This document shows positions 1 through 5,213 of a stretch of DNA of 8,472 nucleotides, piece by piece (positions within the stretch are counted from its first letter, which is position 1; each line of letters begins with the position of its first letter). Both the position numbers and the translations under genes were made by a program. The notes below the pieces were generated by a model. That model was not told the origin of the DNA and made no database searches. It saw only the letters and a program-made list of their open reading frames with translations. The DNA comes from an uncultured Oscillospiraceae bacterium (GTDB lineage: Bacteria; Bacillota; Clostridia; Oscillospirales; Oscillospiraceae). The DNA lies in contig CAKSXP010000073.1 of assembly GCA_934515035.1 (NCBI GenBank), positions 1-8,472 of the forward strand, written 5' to 3'.

Positions 1-1
1 C

Positions 2-238
2 GGATCCGGAAAGGACGTTTTTGCGATCTCCGCCTGCGTTATCGGCGGCGTCAAGATGTCCGGCGGCTCGGGCAGCATGTCCAAGGTTCTCATCGGCGTT
101 ATCATCATGCGCCTTATAACCACCGCAATGAACTGTATGCTTATCCCGGCAGCCTGGACGGACTTCGTCTATGGAGCCCTGCTGCTCGTTATCCTGATCC
201 TCGACCGCGTGACCAAGGGCTTTGAAAGCGAGCTCTGA
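2..238 (+). CDS. RbsC-type ABC transporter permease, C-terminal fragment (5' end outside window)
   Basis: The reading frame is open from the left edge to a TGA at 236-238, so only the last 78 or so residues of a membrane permease are present. The fragment reads AISACVIGGVKMSGGSGSM, followed by two hydrophobic stretches and a charged tail (DRVTKGFESEL). This is the C-terminal signature of the BPD_transp_2 permeases of ribose/xylose/autoinducer-2 importers, where a Gly-rich cytoplasmic loop (GGxxxxGGxGS) precedes the last two membrane helices and the protein ends in a short basic segment. The role would be half of the membrane channel of a sugar-type importer. The next gene encodes a matching solute-binding lipoprotein, and the ATPase probably lies upstream. 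The substrate cannot be told. An internal ATG at 56 is not the start, because the homologous region continues upstream of it. Confidence 0.85.
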   Translation, partial: GSGKDVFAISACVIGGVKMSGGSGSMSKVLIGVIIMRLITTAMNCMLIPAAWTDFVYGALLLVILILDRVTKGFESEL

Positions 239-248
239 CAGAATGTGA

Positions 249-265
249 CAGCCGCGCGGCGGCTG
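249..265 (+). promoter_or_regulatory. Intercistronic hairpin before the solute-binding protein gene
   Basis: CAGCCGC (249-255) and GCGGCTG (259-265) form a perfect 7-bp GC-rich stem with a 3-nt loop. It lies 11 nt after the permease stop. No T-run follows (the next bases are CATATATAAAG), so it is not a typical terminator. Stem-loops between permease and binding-protein genes are known in other importers to act as mRNA-stability or processing elements that let the binding protein be made in excess. That role is inferred here from position only. Confidence 0.45.
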
Positions 266-291
266 CATATATAAAGATGTTCTTCATTTAA

Positions 292-298
292 GAAAGGA
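292..298 (+). promoter_or_regulatory. Ribosome binding site that decides the binding-protein start
   Basis: GAAAGGA at 292-298 directly abuts and overlaps an ATG at 298, leaving no room for that codon to be the start. A second in-frame ATG at 307 sits 8 nt downstream of the site. It gives a cleaner signal peptide beginning MKRFSS, so 307 is preferred. Confidence 0.75.
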
Positions 299-306
299 TG
301 AGTAAA

Positions 307-1266
307 ATGAAAAGATTCAGCAGCATCGTTTCCGTTCTCCTCGTTCTGGTAATGCTCCTTGCGCTGTGCGCCTGCGGCGGCGGCAAGAGCGAAGCCAAGT
401 ACAAGGTCGCCTACTCCTGCATAGCGGACGCCATCGCCCCCTTCCCCACGATCATGCGCACCGAGCTCCAGAAGCAGTGTGCCGATAAGGGCTGGGATTT
501 CAGCTATCTCGCTGCCGAGGGCGACTTTGAGCTTCAGGCCGAACAGGTCTCACAGCTTCTCGCTCAGAACCCCGACGTGCTACTCGTATGGGCCGGTGAC
601 GCCGCACTGTCCCCGATGTATATCAGCGAGGCCAACGAAAAGGGCATTCCCGTCATCCTCATGATGTGCTCCATCCCCGAGGAATACCGTGATCAGGTCT
701 ACGGCTTCGTCGGAAGCGACATGTATCAGGTCTCCTATGAGCAGGGCAGGCGCATGGTCGAAAAATACGGCGCCGACTCCGAGCAGTTCATCGTCTGCGT
801 CTCCGGCGTTGAGTCCCAGCAGGACTATCAGGATAAGCTCCGCGGCTTCACCGACGCCATTGCCGACACCAACTGGACCTTCATCGACCCGACCTACTGC
901 CTGTCCAGCCGCGACACCGCCCACAGCGCGATGGAGACCTACATCGCCACCTACGGTGACGAGATCGATATCTGCCTCGGTGTTGACGACGACCTTACCA
1001 TGGGCTGCATCAACGCCATCGAGGAAGCCGGAATGACCGGCAAGATCGACGTCTACTCCCAGATGGGCATGAAGGAAATGGTCAACGCCATCCGCGAGGG
1101 CAAGGCCGTCGAGACTCTGGCTCTCCCCGCCAGCTACAACGTTGCAAAGGTCGTTGAGGCCGTTGAGACCTGCCTGTCCGGCGCTGAGCCCGACAACTGG
1201 TTCTTCGCCGCCGACTACCTCTTTGTCACCAGCGAGAACTGCGACGAATACGAAGGCGATTTCTAA
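307..1266 (+). CDS. Sugar-type ABC transporter substrate-binding lipoprotein (Peripla_BP_4 / RbsB-like)
   Basis: Predicted 319-residue lipoprotein that would capture the ligand outside the membrane and deliver it to the permease encoded just upstream. Residues 1-22 are a lipoprotein signal peptide (MKRF, then a long Leu/Val stretch) ending in a lipobox LCAC, with the lipidated Cys at position 23 followed by Gly-Gly-Gly. The mature part starts KYKVAYSCIADAIAPF and has the two-lobed class I binding-protein pattern. It has a QLLAQNPDVLLVWAGDAALSP segment, an EANEKGIPVILM strand, an FVGSDMYQVSYEQGRRM linker and a C-terminal DICLGVDDDLTMGCINAIEEAG helix region, the usual RbsB-like order. It is of normal length for the family. 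The spacer from the permease stop is 68 nt, and a strong terminator follows, so it is the last gene of its operon. The ligand is not predictable; an aldose, polyol or related small sugar is the default guess for this subfamily. Confidence 0.88.
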   Translation: MKRFSSIVSVLLVLVMLLALCACGGGKSEAKYKVAYSCIADAIAPFPTIMRTELQKQCADKGWDFSYLAAEGDFELQAEQVSQLLAQNPDVLLVWAGDAALSPMYISEANEKGIPVILMMCSIPEEYRDQVYGFVGSDMYQVSYEQGRRMVEKYGADSEQFIVCVSGVESQQDYQDKLRGFTDAIADTNWTFIDPTYCLSSRDTAHSAMETYIATYGDEIDICLGVDDDLTMGCINAIEEAGMTGKIDVYSQMGMKEMVNAIREGKAVETLALPASYNVAKVVEAVETCLSGAEPDNWFFAADYLFVTSENCDEYEGDF

Positions 1267-1294
1267 AGCATACTTTCACTTTTATCAAACTCAG

Positions 1295-1325
1295 GCTGAC
1301 GGGAGTTTTACTCCCGTCAGCTTTT
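1295..1325 (+). terminator. Rho-independent terminator of the RbsC/RbsB-like operon
   Basis: GCTGACGGGAG (1295-1305) pairs perfectly with CTCCCGTCAGC (1311-1321) around a 5-nt TTTTA loop, and TTTT follows at 1322-1325. The stem is 11 bp and begins 28 nt after the binding-protein stop codon, a standard intrinsic terminator position. Confidence 0.9.
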
Positions 1326-1344
1326 GCCTGTAACGGCATTCACG

Positions 1345-1370
1345 GTCTGAGCATAAATATATGTTCAGAC
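1345..1370 (+). promoter_or_regulatory. Inverted repeat upstream of the PLP enzyme gene (candidate operator or leader hairpin)
   Basis: GTCTGAGCATA (1345-1355) and TATGTTCAGAC (1360-1370) are 11-nt arms with a single mismatch (G:T in RNA) and a 4-nt AATA centre. It lies 73-98 nt before the start codon. The short AT-rich centre and the symmetry suit either a dimeric repressor site or an RNA stem-loop. Sulfur-metabolism genes of Firmicutes are commonly controlled by repressors such as CymR, but I do not recognise a CymR consensus here. No convincing -35/-10 pair was found around it. Confidence 0.5.
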
Positions 1371-1399
1371 ACAAAGTATTGTAATGCAGGGCTTTGTGT
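1369..1399 (+). promoter_or_regulatory. Second inverted repeat in the leader of the PLP enzyme gene
   Basis: ACACAAAG (1369-1376) is the exact reverse complement of CTTTGTGT (1392-1399), enclosing 15 nt that contain TGTAAT. The left arm shares two bases (1369-1370) with the preceding inverted repeat, so as RNA the two stems would abut or compete. Function unknown; no T-run follows. Confidence 0.35.
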
Positions 1400-1426
1400 G
1401 CTAAACTGGAAGTTACTCTGCAAATC

Positions 1427-1434
1427 AAAAGGGG
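1427..1434 (+). promoter_or_regulatory. Ribosome binding site fixing the PLP enzyme start at 1443
   Basis: AAAAGGGG at 1427-1434 lies 8 nt before ATG 1443. A farther in-frame ATG at 1398 would add 15 residues that match nothing in the family and would put this ribosome site inside the gene. The 1443 start gives the usual family N-terminus (VREAVGHTPMIRL). Confidence 0.75.
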
Positions 1435-1442
1435 AAAACAAT

Positions 1443-2375
1443 ATGGTATATAACAACGTGCGCGAGGCTGTCGGGCACACTCCCATGATACGACTGTCCC
1501 GCATGGTGCCGGAAAACAGCGCCGAGGTCCTTGTAAAATACGAAGGGCTTAATGTCGGCGGCTCGATAAAGACCCGCACGGCGTGGAACATGATCCTGGC
1601 CGGAGAAAAAGCCGGCGTTATAAAGCCCGATACGATAATCGTTGAGCCCACCAGCGGCAACCAGGGCATCGGACTCGCTCTTGTCGGCGCCGTCCGCGGC
1701 TACAAGACCATCATAATCATGCCCGATTCCGTCAGTCAGGAGCGCCGCCTGCTGGTGCAGCACTACGGAGCGGAGGTCATGCTCATCCATGACGCCGGAA
1801 ACATCGGCGACTGTATCGCCGAATGCCTCAGCACCGCCCTGCGCATGGCGGAGGAAGATCCCCGCGTATTTGTCCCCGAGCAGTTCTCCAACCCCAACAA
1901 CCCGCTGGCGCACAGGAACCATACCGCACTTGAGATCATGGAACAGGTCGCCGGTCCTATCCACGGCTTCTGTTCCGGTATCGGCACTGGCGGCACCATA
2001 TCCGGCATAGGCGAGGTGCTCCGAGCGCAGAATCCGGACATCGTGATCTGGGCGGTCGAACCCGAAAACGCCGCAATACTTTCCGGCGGCAGCATAGGCA
2101 CTCATCTTCAGATGGGCATAGGAGACGGCATCGTCCCCGAGAATCTCAACAAACAGATCTATGACGACATCTATATCGTAACGGATGAAGAAGCCATAAC
2201 CACGGCCAAGCAGCTGGCAAGCATGGAAGGGCTCATGTGCGGCATCTCCAGCGGCACAAACGTCGCCGCCGCGCTCAAGCTTGCCGCCAGACTCGGCCCC
2301 GGCAAAACAGTTGTCACCGTCCTTCCGGACACCGCCGAGCGCTATTTCAGCACTCCTCTCTTTGAAAATGACTGA
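1443..2375 (+). CDS. cysK: Cysteine synthase family PLP-dependent enzyme (O-acetylserine sulfhydrylase-like)
   Basis: A 310-residue fold-type II PLP enzyme of the same length as CysK, which makes cysteine from O-acetylserine and sulfide in the cytoplasm. Visible motifs are VGHTPMIRL (10-18), the PLP lysine K43 in GGSIKTR, PTSGNQGIGLA (69-79, the substrate-carboxylate loop), EQFSNPNNP (146-154), the phosphate-binding GTGGT (181-185), GISSGT near residue 265 and the C-terminal LPDTAERYFSTPLF with T297 at the pyridine-nitrogen contact. Two positions differ from standard CysK. The loop is TSGNQG instead of TSGNTG, and the residue after the lysine is Thr where Asp is usual (KTR versus KDR). The fold assignment is firm; the exact substrate is less so. 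A cystathionine-forming or other beta-replacement activity is possible, so the symbol is by family resemblance. It is the first gene of a probable operon, and its end overlaps the next gene by 8 nt. Confidence 0.8.
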   Translation: MVYNNVREAVGHTPMIRLSRMVPENSAEVLVKYEGLNVGGSIKTRTAWNMILAGEKAGVIKPDTIIVEPTSGNQGIGLALVGAVRGYKTIIIMPDSVSQERRLLVQHYGAEVMLIHDAGNIGDCIAECLSTALRMAEEDPRVFVPEQFSNPNNPLAHRNHTALEIMEQVAGPIHGFCSGIGTGGTISGIGEVLRAQNPDIVIWAVEPENAAILSGGSIGTHLQMGIGDGIVPENLNKQIYDDIYIVTDEEAITTAKQLASMEGLMCGISSGTNVAAALKLAARLGPGKTVVTVLPDTAERYFSTPLFEND

Positions 2376-3201
2376 GGGAAGCGTTTCACTTTTTCGCTGT
2401 CCTCTGTGCGGCGCCCCGCTCTCTGTTATGAGCGGGGCCTGCAAATGTCCGTCAGGGCACAGCTTCGACATCGCAAAAGAGGGTTATGTAAACCTCCTTC
2501 CCGCCAACCGAAAGCACTCCAGAGAGCCCGGGGATGACGCCGGCATGGCTCTGGCCCGCCGCGAGTTTCTTTCCGGCGGCAGTTACGCCCCGCTGGCCGG
2601 CGCGCTGGCGGAGCTCTGCGTTGAGCTTGCCCCCGAAAACGCCGTTGTGATCGATTCCGGCTGCGGCGAGGGATATTACACGGCCCGGATATTCGCGGCT
2701 CTCCAGAGCGCGGGGATCTCGGCCCGGGCAGCGGGCGTCGATCTGTCCAGGCCATCTGTCAAAAGGGCAGCAAAGCTCTGCCGTGATGCTGAATTTGCCA
2801 TCGCCTCGGTATACCATCTTCCGCTTTCGGACAAGTGTGCGGATATCCTCGTCAACTGCTTCTCGCCTCTCGCGATCGATGAATTCCGCCGGGTCATTCG
2901 CTCCGGAGGATACTATATTTATGTTGTTCCCGCCGCCGGACATTTGTGGGAGCTGAAGCAGGTGCTCTATGATTCTCCGTATCCCAACGCCGAGGAAAAC
3001 ATCCTTTACGACGGCTTTGAATATGACCGGGTCGTCCCCGTCACATTCAGTATGCTTCTCGAACAGCAAGCTCTCGCGAACCTTTTTCGCATGACCCCAT
3101 ATTACTGGAAAACTCCGCAGGCGGGCGCAGAAAAGCTCGCCCAACTTGATAAGCTGAAAATCACGGCGGACTTCCGCATACATGTTTTCCGCCGCAAATA
3201 A
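2368..3201 (+). CDS. rlmA: 23S rRNA (guanine-N1) methyltransferase, RlmA family
   Basis: A 277-residue SAM-dependent enzyme that would methylate a guanine in helix 35 of 23S rRNA (G745 in RlmA(I), G748 in the Gram-positive RlmA(II)/TlrB group). The N-terminus carries the family zinc finger: C11-P-L-C14, then C27-P-S-G-H31, followed by the hallmark DIAKEGYVNLL (34-44) and the REPGDDAGMALARREFL stretch. The SAM site is motif I, VIDSGCGEGYYT (94-105), with the acidic motif II at D125 in GVDLS. Later come SVYHLPLSD and an RRVIRSGGYYIYVVP strand. The length is typical. The ATG at 2368 overlaps the preceding stop by 8 nt and has no clear ribosome site, which suggests translational coupling; a further upstream in-frame ATG (2281) would lie deep in the PLP gene and add non-family sequence. 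Homologues of the TlrB type affect macrolide binding, but nothing here shows a resistance role. Confidence 0.9.
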   Translation: MTEGSVSLFRCPLCGAPLSVMSGACKCPSGHSFDIAKEGYVNLLPANRKHSREPGDDAGMALARREFLSGGSYAPLAGALAELCVELAPENAVVIDSGCGEGYYTARIFAALQSAGISARAAGVDLSRPSVKRAAKLCRDAEFAIASVYHLPLSDKCADILVNCFSPLAIDEFRRVIRSGGYYIYVVPAAGHLWELKQVLYDSPYPNAEENILYDGFEYDRVVPVTFSMLLEQQALANLFRMTPYYWKTPQAGAEKLAQLDKLKITADFRIHVFRRK

Positions 3202-3232
3202 ACTTAATTGATCAATCACTCGGAGGGACACA

Positions 3233-3820
3233 ATGAGCTTTATCGAACTTCTGCTTGTCGGCGTCGGCCTTTCCATGGATGCCTTTGCCGTTTCACTCTG
3301 TAAGGGCATGAACATGAGAAAGCTTGATTATCGCCGTTCGTTTTTCATTGCGTTGTTTTTCGGCGGTTTTCAGGCGATCATGCCGCTCATCGGCTGGATG
3401 CTCGGCACGCAGTTTGAAAAGTACATAATGCGCTTTGACCATTGGATAGCCTTTATCCTGCTGGGCTTTATCGGCGGCAAAATGCTTTGGGACGCCATAA
3501 AAGGCGAAGAGGTGGACGACGATGACGACTGCCGCACGATCGGAAAAGCCTTTTTCATCGAGCTTACGATCCTCGCCGTCGCCACCAGCATCGATGCGCT
3601 GGCCGTCGGCATCACGCTCGCCCTGCTGCCGGGAACAAGCATCTGGCTGTCCATCAGCACGATCGGCGTTATTACCTTTATAATTTCCTTCGGCGGCGTT
3701 GTGATCGGCAACCGGTTCGGCGTCAAATTCCAGCGTGTCTCCCAGATTGCGGGCGGCGCGATCCTTATCCTGATCGGACTGAAGATACTGCTCGAGCACC
3801 TCGGCCTGTTTGTATTCTGA
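3233..3820 (+). CDS. mntP: Manganese efflux pump MntP (DUF204/YebN family)
   Basis: A 195-residue integral membrane protein expected to export Mn2+ and protect against manganese excess. It has about six hydrophobic segments arranged as two repeats. Each repeat carries a conserved acidic residue in a similar motif: GLSMDAFAVSLCKG (D16) in helix 1 and ATSIDALAVG (D121) in helix 4; the former matches the essential Asp of Escherichia coli MntP. A cytoplasmic loop between the halves is very acidic (five consecutive Asp, 95-99) and could interact with metal. A good GGAGGG site (3222-3227) stands 5 nt before the ATG. The gene lies 31 nt after rlmA and 3 nt before the cysteine-rich gene. In many bacteria mntP is controlled by a yybP-ykoY manganese riboswitch, but the 31-nt spacer is far too short for one, so here expression probably comes from the upstream operon promoter. 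Confidence 0.92.
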   Translation: MSFIELLLVGVGLSMDAFAVSLCKGMNMRKLDYRRSFFIALFFGGFQAIMPLIGWMLGTQFEKYIMRFDHWIAFILLGFIGGKMLWDAIKGEEVDDDDDCRTIGKAFFIELTILAVATSIDALAVGITLALLPGTSIWLSISTIGVITFIISFGGVVIGNRFGVKFQRVSQIAGGAILILIGLKILLEHLGLFVF

Positions 3821-3823
3821 GCT

Positions 3824-4084
3824 ATGGAAAACAGTTACCGCTTTTTCTGCAACCGGGAGTGCGAGTTCTTTCCCTGTCACAGCGGCGCAGATCCCGAACG
3901 CTTCAACTGCCTGTTCTGTTATTGCCCGCTGTATGCGCTCGGCAGCGCCTGCGGAGGCGATCCCGGCTTCACAGCCGACGGCGTCAAGGACTGCTCCGCC
4001 TGTCTCCTTCCCCACTCGCCGGAGGGCTATGACTACATACTCTCCCGATGGGACGATATATCCAAACTTGCCCGTGAGCGCTGA
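3824..4084 (+). CDS. Cysteine-rich small-domain protein (PF04071-like, putative metal binding)
   Basis: An 86-residue soluble protein with nine cysteines (9, 13, 18, 29, 32, 34, 43, 57, 60) plus H19 and H64. The order CNRECEFFPCH, FNCLFCYCPLY, GSACGG and CSACLLPH followed by YDYI matches the cysteine-rich small domain family, which is thought to bind a metal, probably zinc or a related ion. The family is sometimes found beside or fused to cobalamin-pathway proteins; no such gene is visible here. The biochemical role is unknown. The ATG lies 3 nt after the mntP stop without a clear ribosome site, so translation is probably coupled to mntP, tying a predicted metal-binding protein to a metal exporter. 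The stop codon falls inside the loop of the operon terminator. Confidence 0.85.
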   Translation: MENSYRFFCNRECEFFPCHSGADPERFNCLFCYCPLYALGSACGGDPGFTADGVKDCSACLLPHSPEGYDYILSRWDDISKLARER

Positions 4085-4100
4085 AGCGCCGCGGGCTTTT
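4070..4100 (+). terminator. Rho-independent terminator overlapping the end of the cysteine-rich gene
   Basis: GCCCGTG (4070-4076) and GCGC (4078-4081) pair with GCGC (4086-4089) and CGCGGGC (4090-4096), with one T:G pair and a bulged A at 4077. The loop TGAA contains the TGA stop codon of the cysteine-rich gene (4082-4084). TTTT follows at 4097-4100. The last four codons of the gene form the left arm, so a ribosome reaching the stop would cover the hairpin. Confidence 0.75.
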
Positions 4101-4174
4101 AGTATATATTGCACGAGCAAGCAAGTCGAAATTATACAAATTGCCGTTATTTTATCTCACAAGTCTAACATGTA

Positions 4175-4201
4175 TTGCCATCTATGCGTTTCAGGTATAA
4201 T
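4175..4201 (+). promoter_or_regulatory. Candidate sigma-A promoter for the dehydrogenase gene
   Basis: TTGCCA (4175-4180) and a perfect TATAAT (4196-4201) are separated by 15 nt, about two less than optimal. It lies in a markedly AT-rich stretch (about 4100-4283) after a terminator and some 80 nt before the next start codon, leaving a leader of roughly 75 nt. A weaker second pair upstream is TTGCAC (4109-4114) with TTATAC (4132-4137) at 17-nt spacing. Confidence 0.55.
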
Positions 4202-4271
4202 ATTATGCAGTATTTGCTTGAGGAATTTTTGTTTCGACCGCTTCCTTATTCAAATCGAAATCAATGTTATT

Positions 4272-4276
4272 GGAGG
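4272..4276 (+). promoter_or_regulatory. Ribosome binding site fixing the SDR start at 4284
   Basis: GGAGG at 4272-4276 stands 7 nt before ATG 4284. The frame is open much further upstream, to an ATG at 3810, but that extension crosses the mntP end, the cysteine-rich gene and the promoter region, and has no family match. Starting at 4284 gives MGRLTGKTAIVTG, the standard SDR N-terminus. Confidence 0.85.
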
Positions 4277-4283
4277 TATACAT

Positions 4284-5045
4284 ATGGGTAGACTCACCGG
4301 AAAAACAGCGATAGTCACCGGTGCAAATTCCGGCATAGGAAAGGCCACAGCCATCCTTTTCGCACGCGAGGGCGCTTCCGTATTGCTTGCCGCCCGGCGG
4401 AAAGAAGCCCTTGAGGAAGTCGCCGCCGAGATAACCGCAGAGGGCGGTACCGCCGTCGCCGTTTCGGGAGACGTTTCCGTTTACGAGGACTGCAAAAACA
4501 TCGTCCAGACCGCAATAGACGCCTTTGGCCGCATCGACATTCTGGTCAATAACGCCGGCATGGCAGACAAGCACCGCCCGGCTTCTCGCTGCGACCCGGA
4601 ATGGTGGGACGAGATTATAGCGGTCAACCAGAGCTCGGTATACTACATGTGCAAAGAGGTCCTCGTCCACATGGAACAGCAGCACAGCGGCTCCATTGTA
4701 AATATTTCATCCATCGGAGCCGTGCGTTATAACTCCGGCTTTGCCTATACGGCCAGCAAATGCGCCGTCATCGGCATGTCCCGCAATCTTGCGCTCCAAT
4801 ATGCGGGAACCGGCATCCGAGTCAACATCGTGTGCCCCGGCCCGACCATGACGGCACTGAACACGCCGGATAAGGTCGCAACCTTCGACAAGGAGTTCAG
4901 CGGCATATGCGACCGGCTTATGAACTATGAGCTTGGTTTCCCCTCCGTGGAAGATCAGGCGCAGGCAATTCTCTATTTTGCTTCCGACGAGGCAAAGCAC
5001 GTTACGGGCCAGACCATTACCGTTGATAACGGAATAGGTCTTTAA
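4284..5045 (+). CDS. Short-chain dehydrogenase/reductase (classical SDR, FabG-like)
   Basis: A 253-residue cytoplasmic NAD(P)H-dependent oxidoreductase with all classical SDR landmarks. These are the nucleotide-binding TGANSGIG (12-19), the adenine-ring D63-V, NNAG (89-92), the catalytic tetrad N115, S142, Y155 and K159 (in YTASK), and the PGP turn after the substrate loop (NIVCPGPTMTALN). It ends in the usual VTGQTITVDNG tail. R38-R39 after the second beta strand suggest a preference for NADP(H), since basic residues there bind the 2'-phosphate. Substrate-loop residues after PGP are not specific enough to name a substrate: candidates include sugar alcohols, hydroxysteroids and 3-oxoacyl compounds. 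It looks monocistronic, with its own candidate promoter and terminator, and is not beside fatty-acid genes, so I do not call it fabG. Confidence 0.9.
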   Translation: MGRLTGKTAIVTGANSGIGKATAILFAREGASVLLAARRKEALEEVAAEITAEGGTAVAVSGDVSVYEDCKNIVQTAIDAFGRIDILVNNAGMADKHRPASRCDPEWWDEIIAVNQSSVYYMCKEVLVHMEQQHSGSIVNISSIGAVRYNSGFAYTASKCAVIGMSRNLALQYAGTGIRVNIVCPGPTMTALNTPDKVATFDKEFSGICDRLMNYELGFPSVEDQAQAILYFASDEAKHVTGQTITVDNGIGL

Positions 5046-5049
5046 TTAT

Positions 5050-5065
5050 AAAGACGGGGGTCTTT
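5050..5065 (+). repeat. Small hairpin just after the SDR stop
   Basis: AAAGAC (5050-5055) and GTCTTT (5060-5065) form a 6-bp stem around a GGGG loop, 4 nt after the stop codon. It may help protect the mRNA 3' end or simply be part of the terminator region. No independent function can be shown. Confidence 0.4.
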
Positions 5066-5075
5066 GATAGTCTGA

Positions 5076-5114
5076 AAATAGCGCGTCCGAACAACGGACG
5101 CGCTATTTCTTTTT
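5076..5114 (+). terminator. Strong Rho-independent terminator of the SDR gene
   Basis: AAATAGCGCGTCCG (5076-5089) pairs perfectly over 14 bp with CGGACGCGCTATTT (5095-5108) around an AACAA loop. A T-run follows at 5110-5114. Read on the minus strand the stem is followed by only a short T tract, so it could be weakly bidirectional. Confidence 0.92.
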
Positions 5115-5121
5115 GAATTTA

Positions 5122-5141
5122 CGCCCGCGCCCCGGCGGGCG
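5122..5141. repeat. GC-only hairpin between the two terminators
   Basis: CGCCCGC (5122-5128) and GCGGGCG (5135-5141) form a 7-bp stem of G and C only with a 6-nt loop. It opens an extremely GC-rich stretch (about 5120-5162) that contrasts with the AT-rich flanks on both sides. Possibly part of a dispersed intergenic repeat; the sequence alone cannot prove it. Confidence 0.35.
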
Positions 5142-5172
5142 GCTCGCGCTGGCCGCGCTTCGCAATTTTGAT

Positions 5173-5213
5173 AAAACAGGAGCACGCCCGATCAACGGAC
5201 GTGCTCTCTTTTT
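5173..5213. terminator. Bidirectional-looking terminator between the convergent operons
   Basis: GAGCACG (5180-5186) pairs with CGTGCTC (5200-5206), and CCG (5188-5190) with CGG (5196-5198), with one C/A mismatch and an ATCAA loop. On the plus strand TCTTTTT follows (5207-5213). On the minus strand the hairpin is followed by CTGTTTTA (down to 5172), so it is the best candidate terminator for the minus-strand ABC importer operon ending at 5287. Its core closely resembles the terminator at 5076-5114. Confidence 0.75.

Noticed and set aside
1425..2471. Long minus-strand open frame (348 codons) opposite the cysteine synthase gene
   Set aside because: It is a shadow of the GC-biased codons of the real gene. 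It has no recognisable motifs or ribosome site, while the plus strand has full family motifs.
3202..3232. Manganese riboswitch before mntP
   Set aside because: Only 31 nt separate the genes; a yybP-ykoY element needs about 100 nt or more. Only a 10-bp palindrome (ATTGATCAAT, 3207-3216) is seen there.
2452..4120. Long minus-strand open frames opposite rlmA, mntP and the cysteine-rich gene
   Set aside because: Their translations are low-complexity or charged without family features, and they lie opposite three clear genes.
4118..4220. CAAGCAA (4118-4124) and TTGCTTG (4214-4220) as a looping operator pair around the SDR promoter
   Set aside because: Seven-bp arms 89 bp apart are easily expected by chance in this window, with no further symmetry.
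3810..4283. N-terminal extension of the SDR frame upstream to 3810
   Set aside because: It runs through another gene, a terminator and a promoter region. The ribosome site at 4272 and the SDR N-terminus fix the start at 4284.
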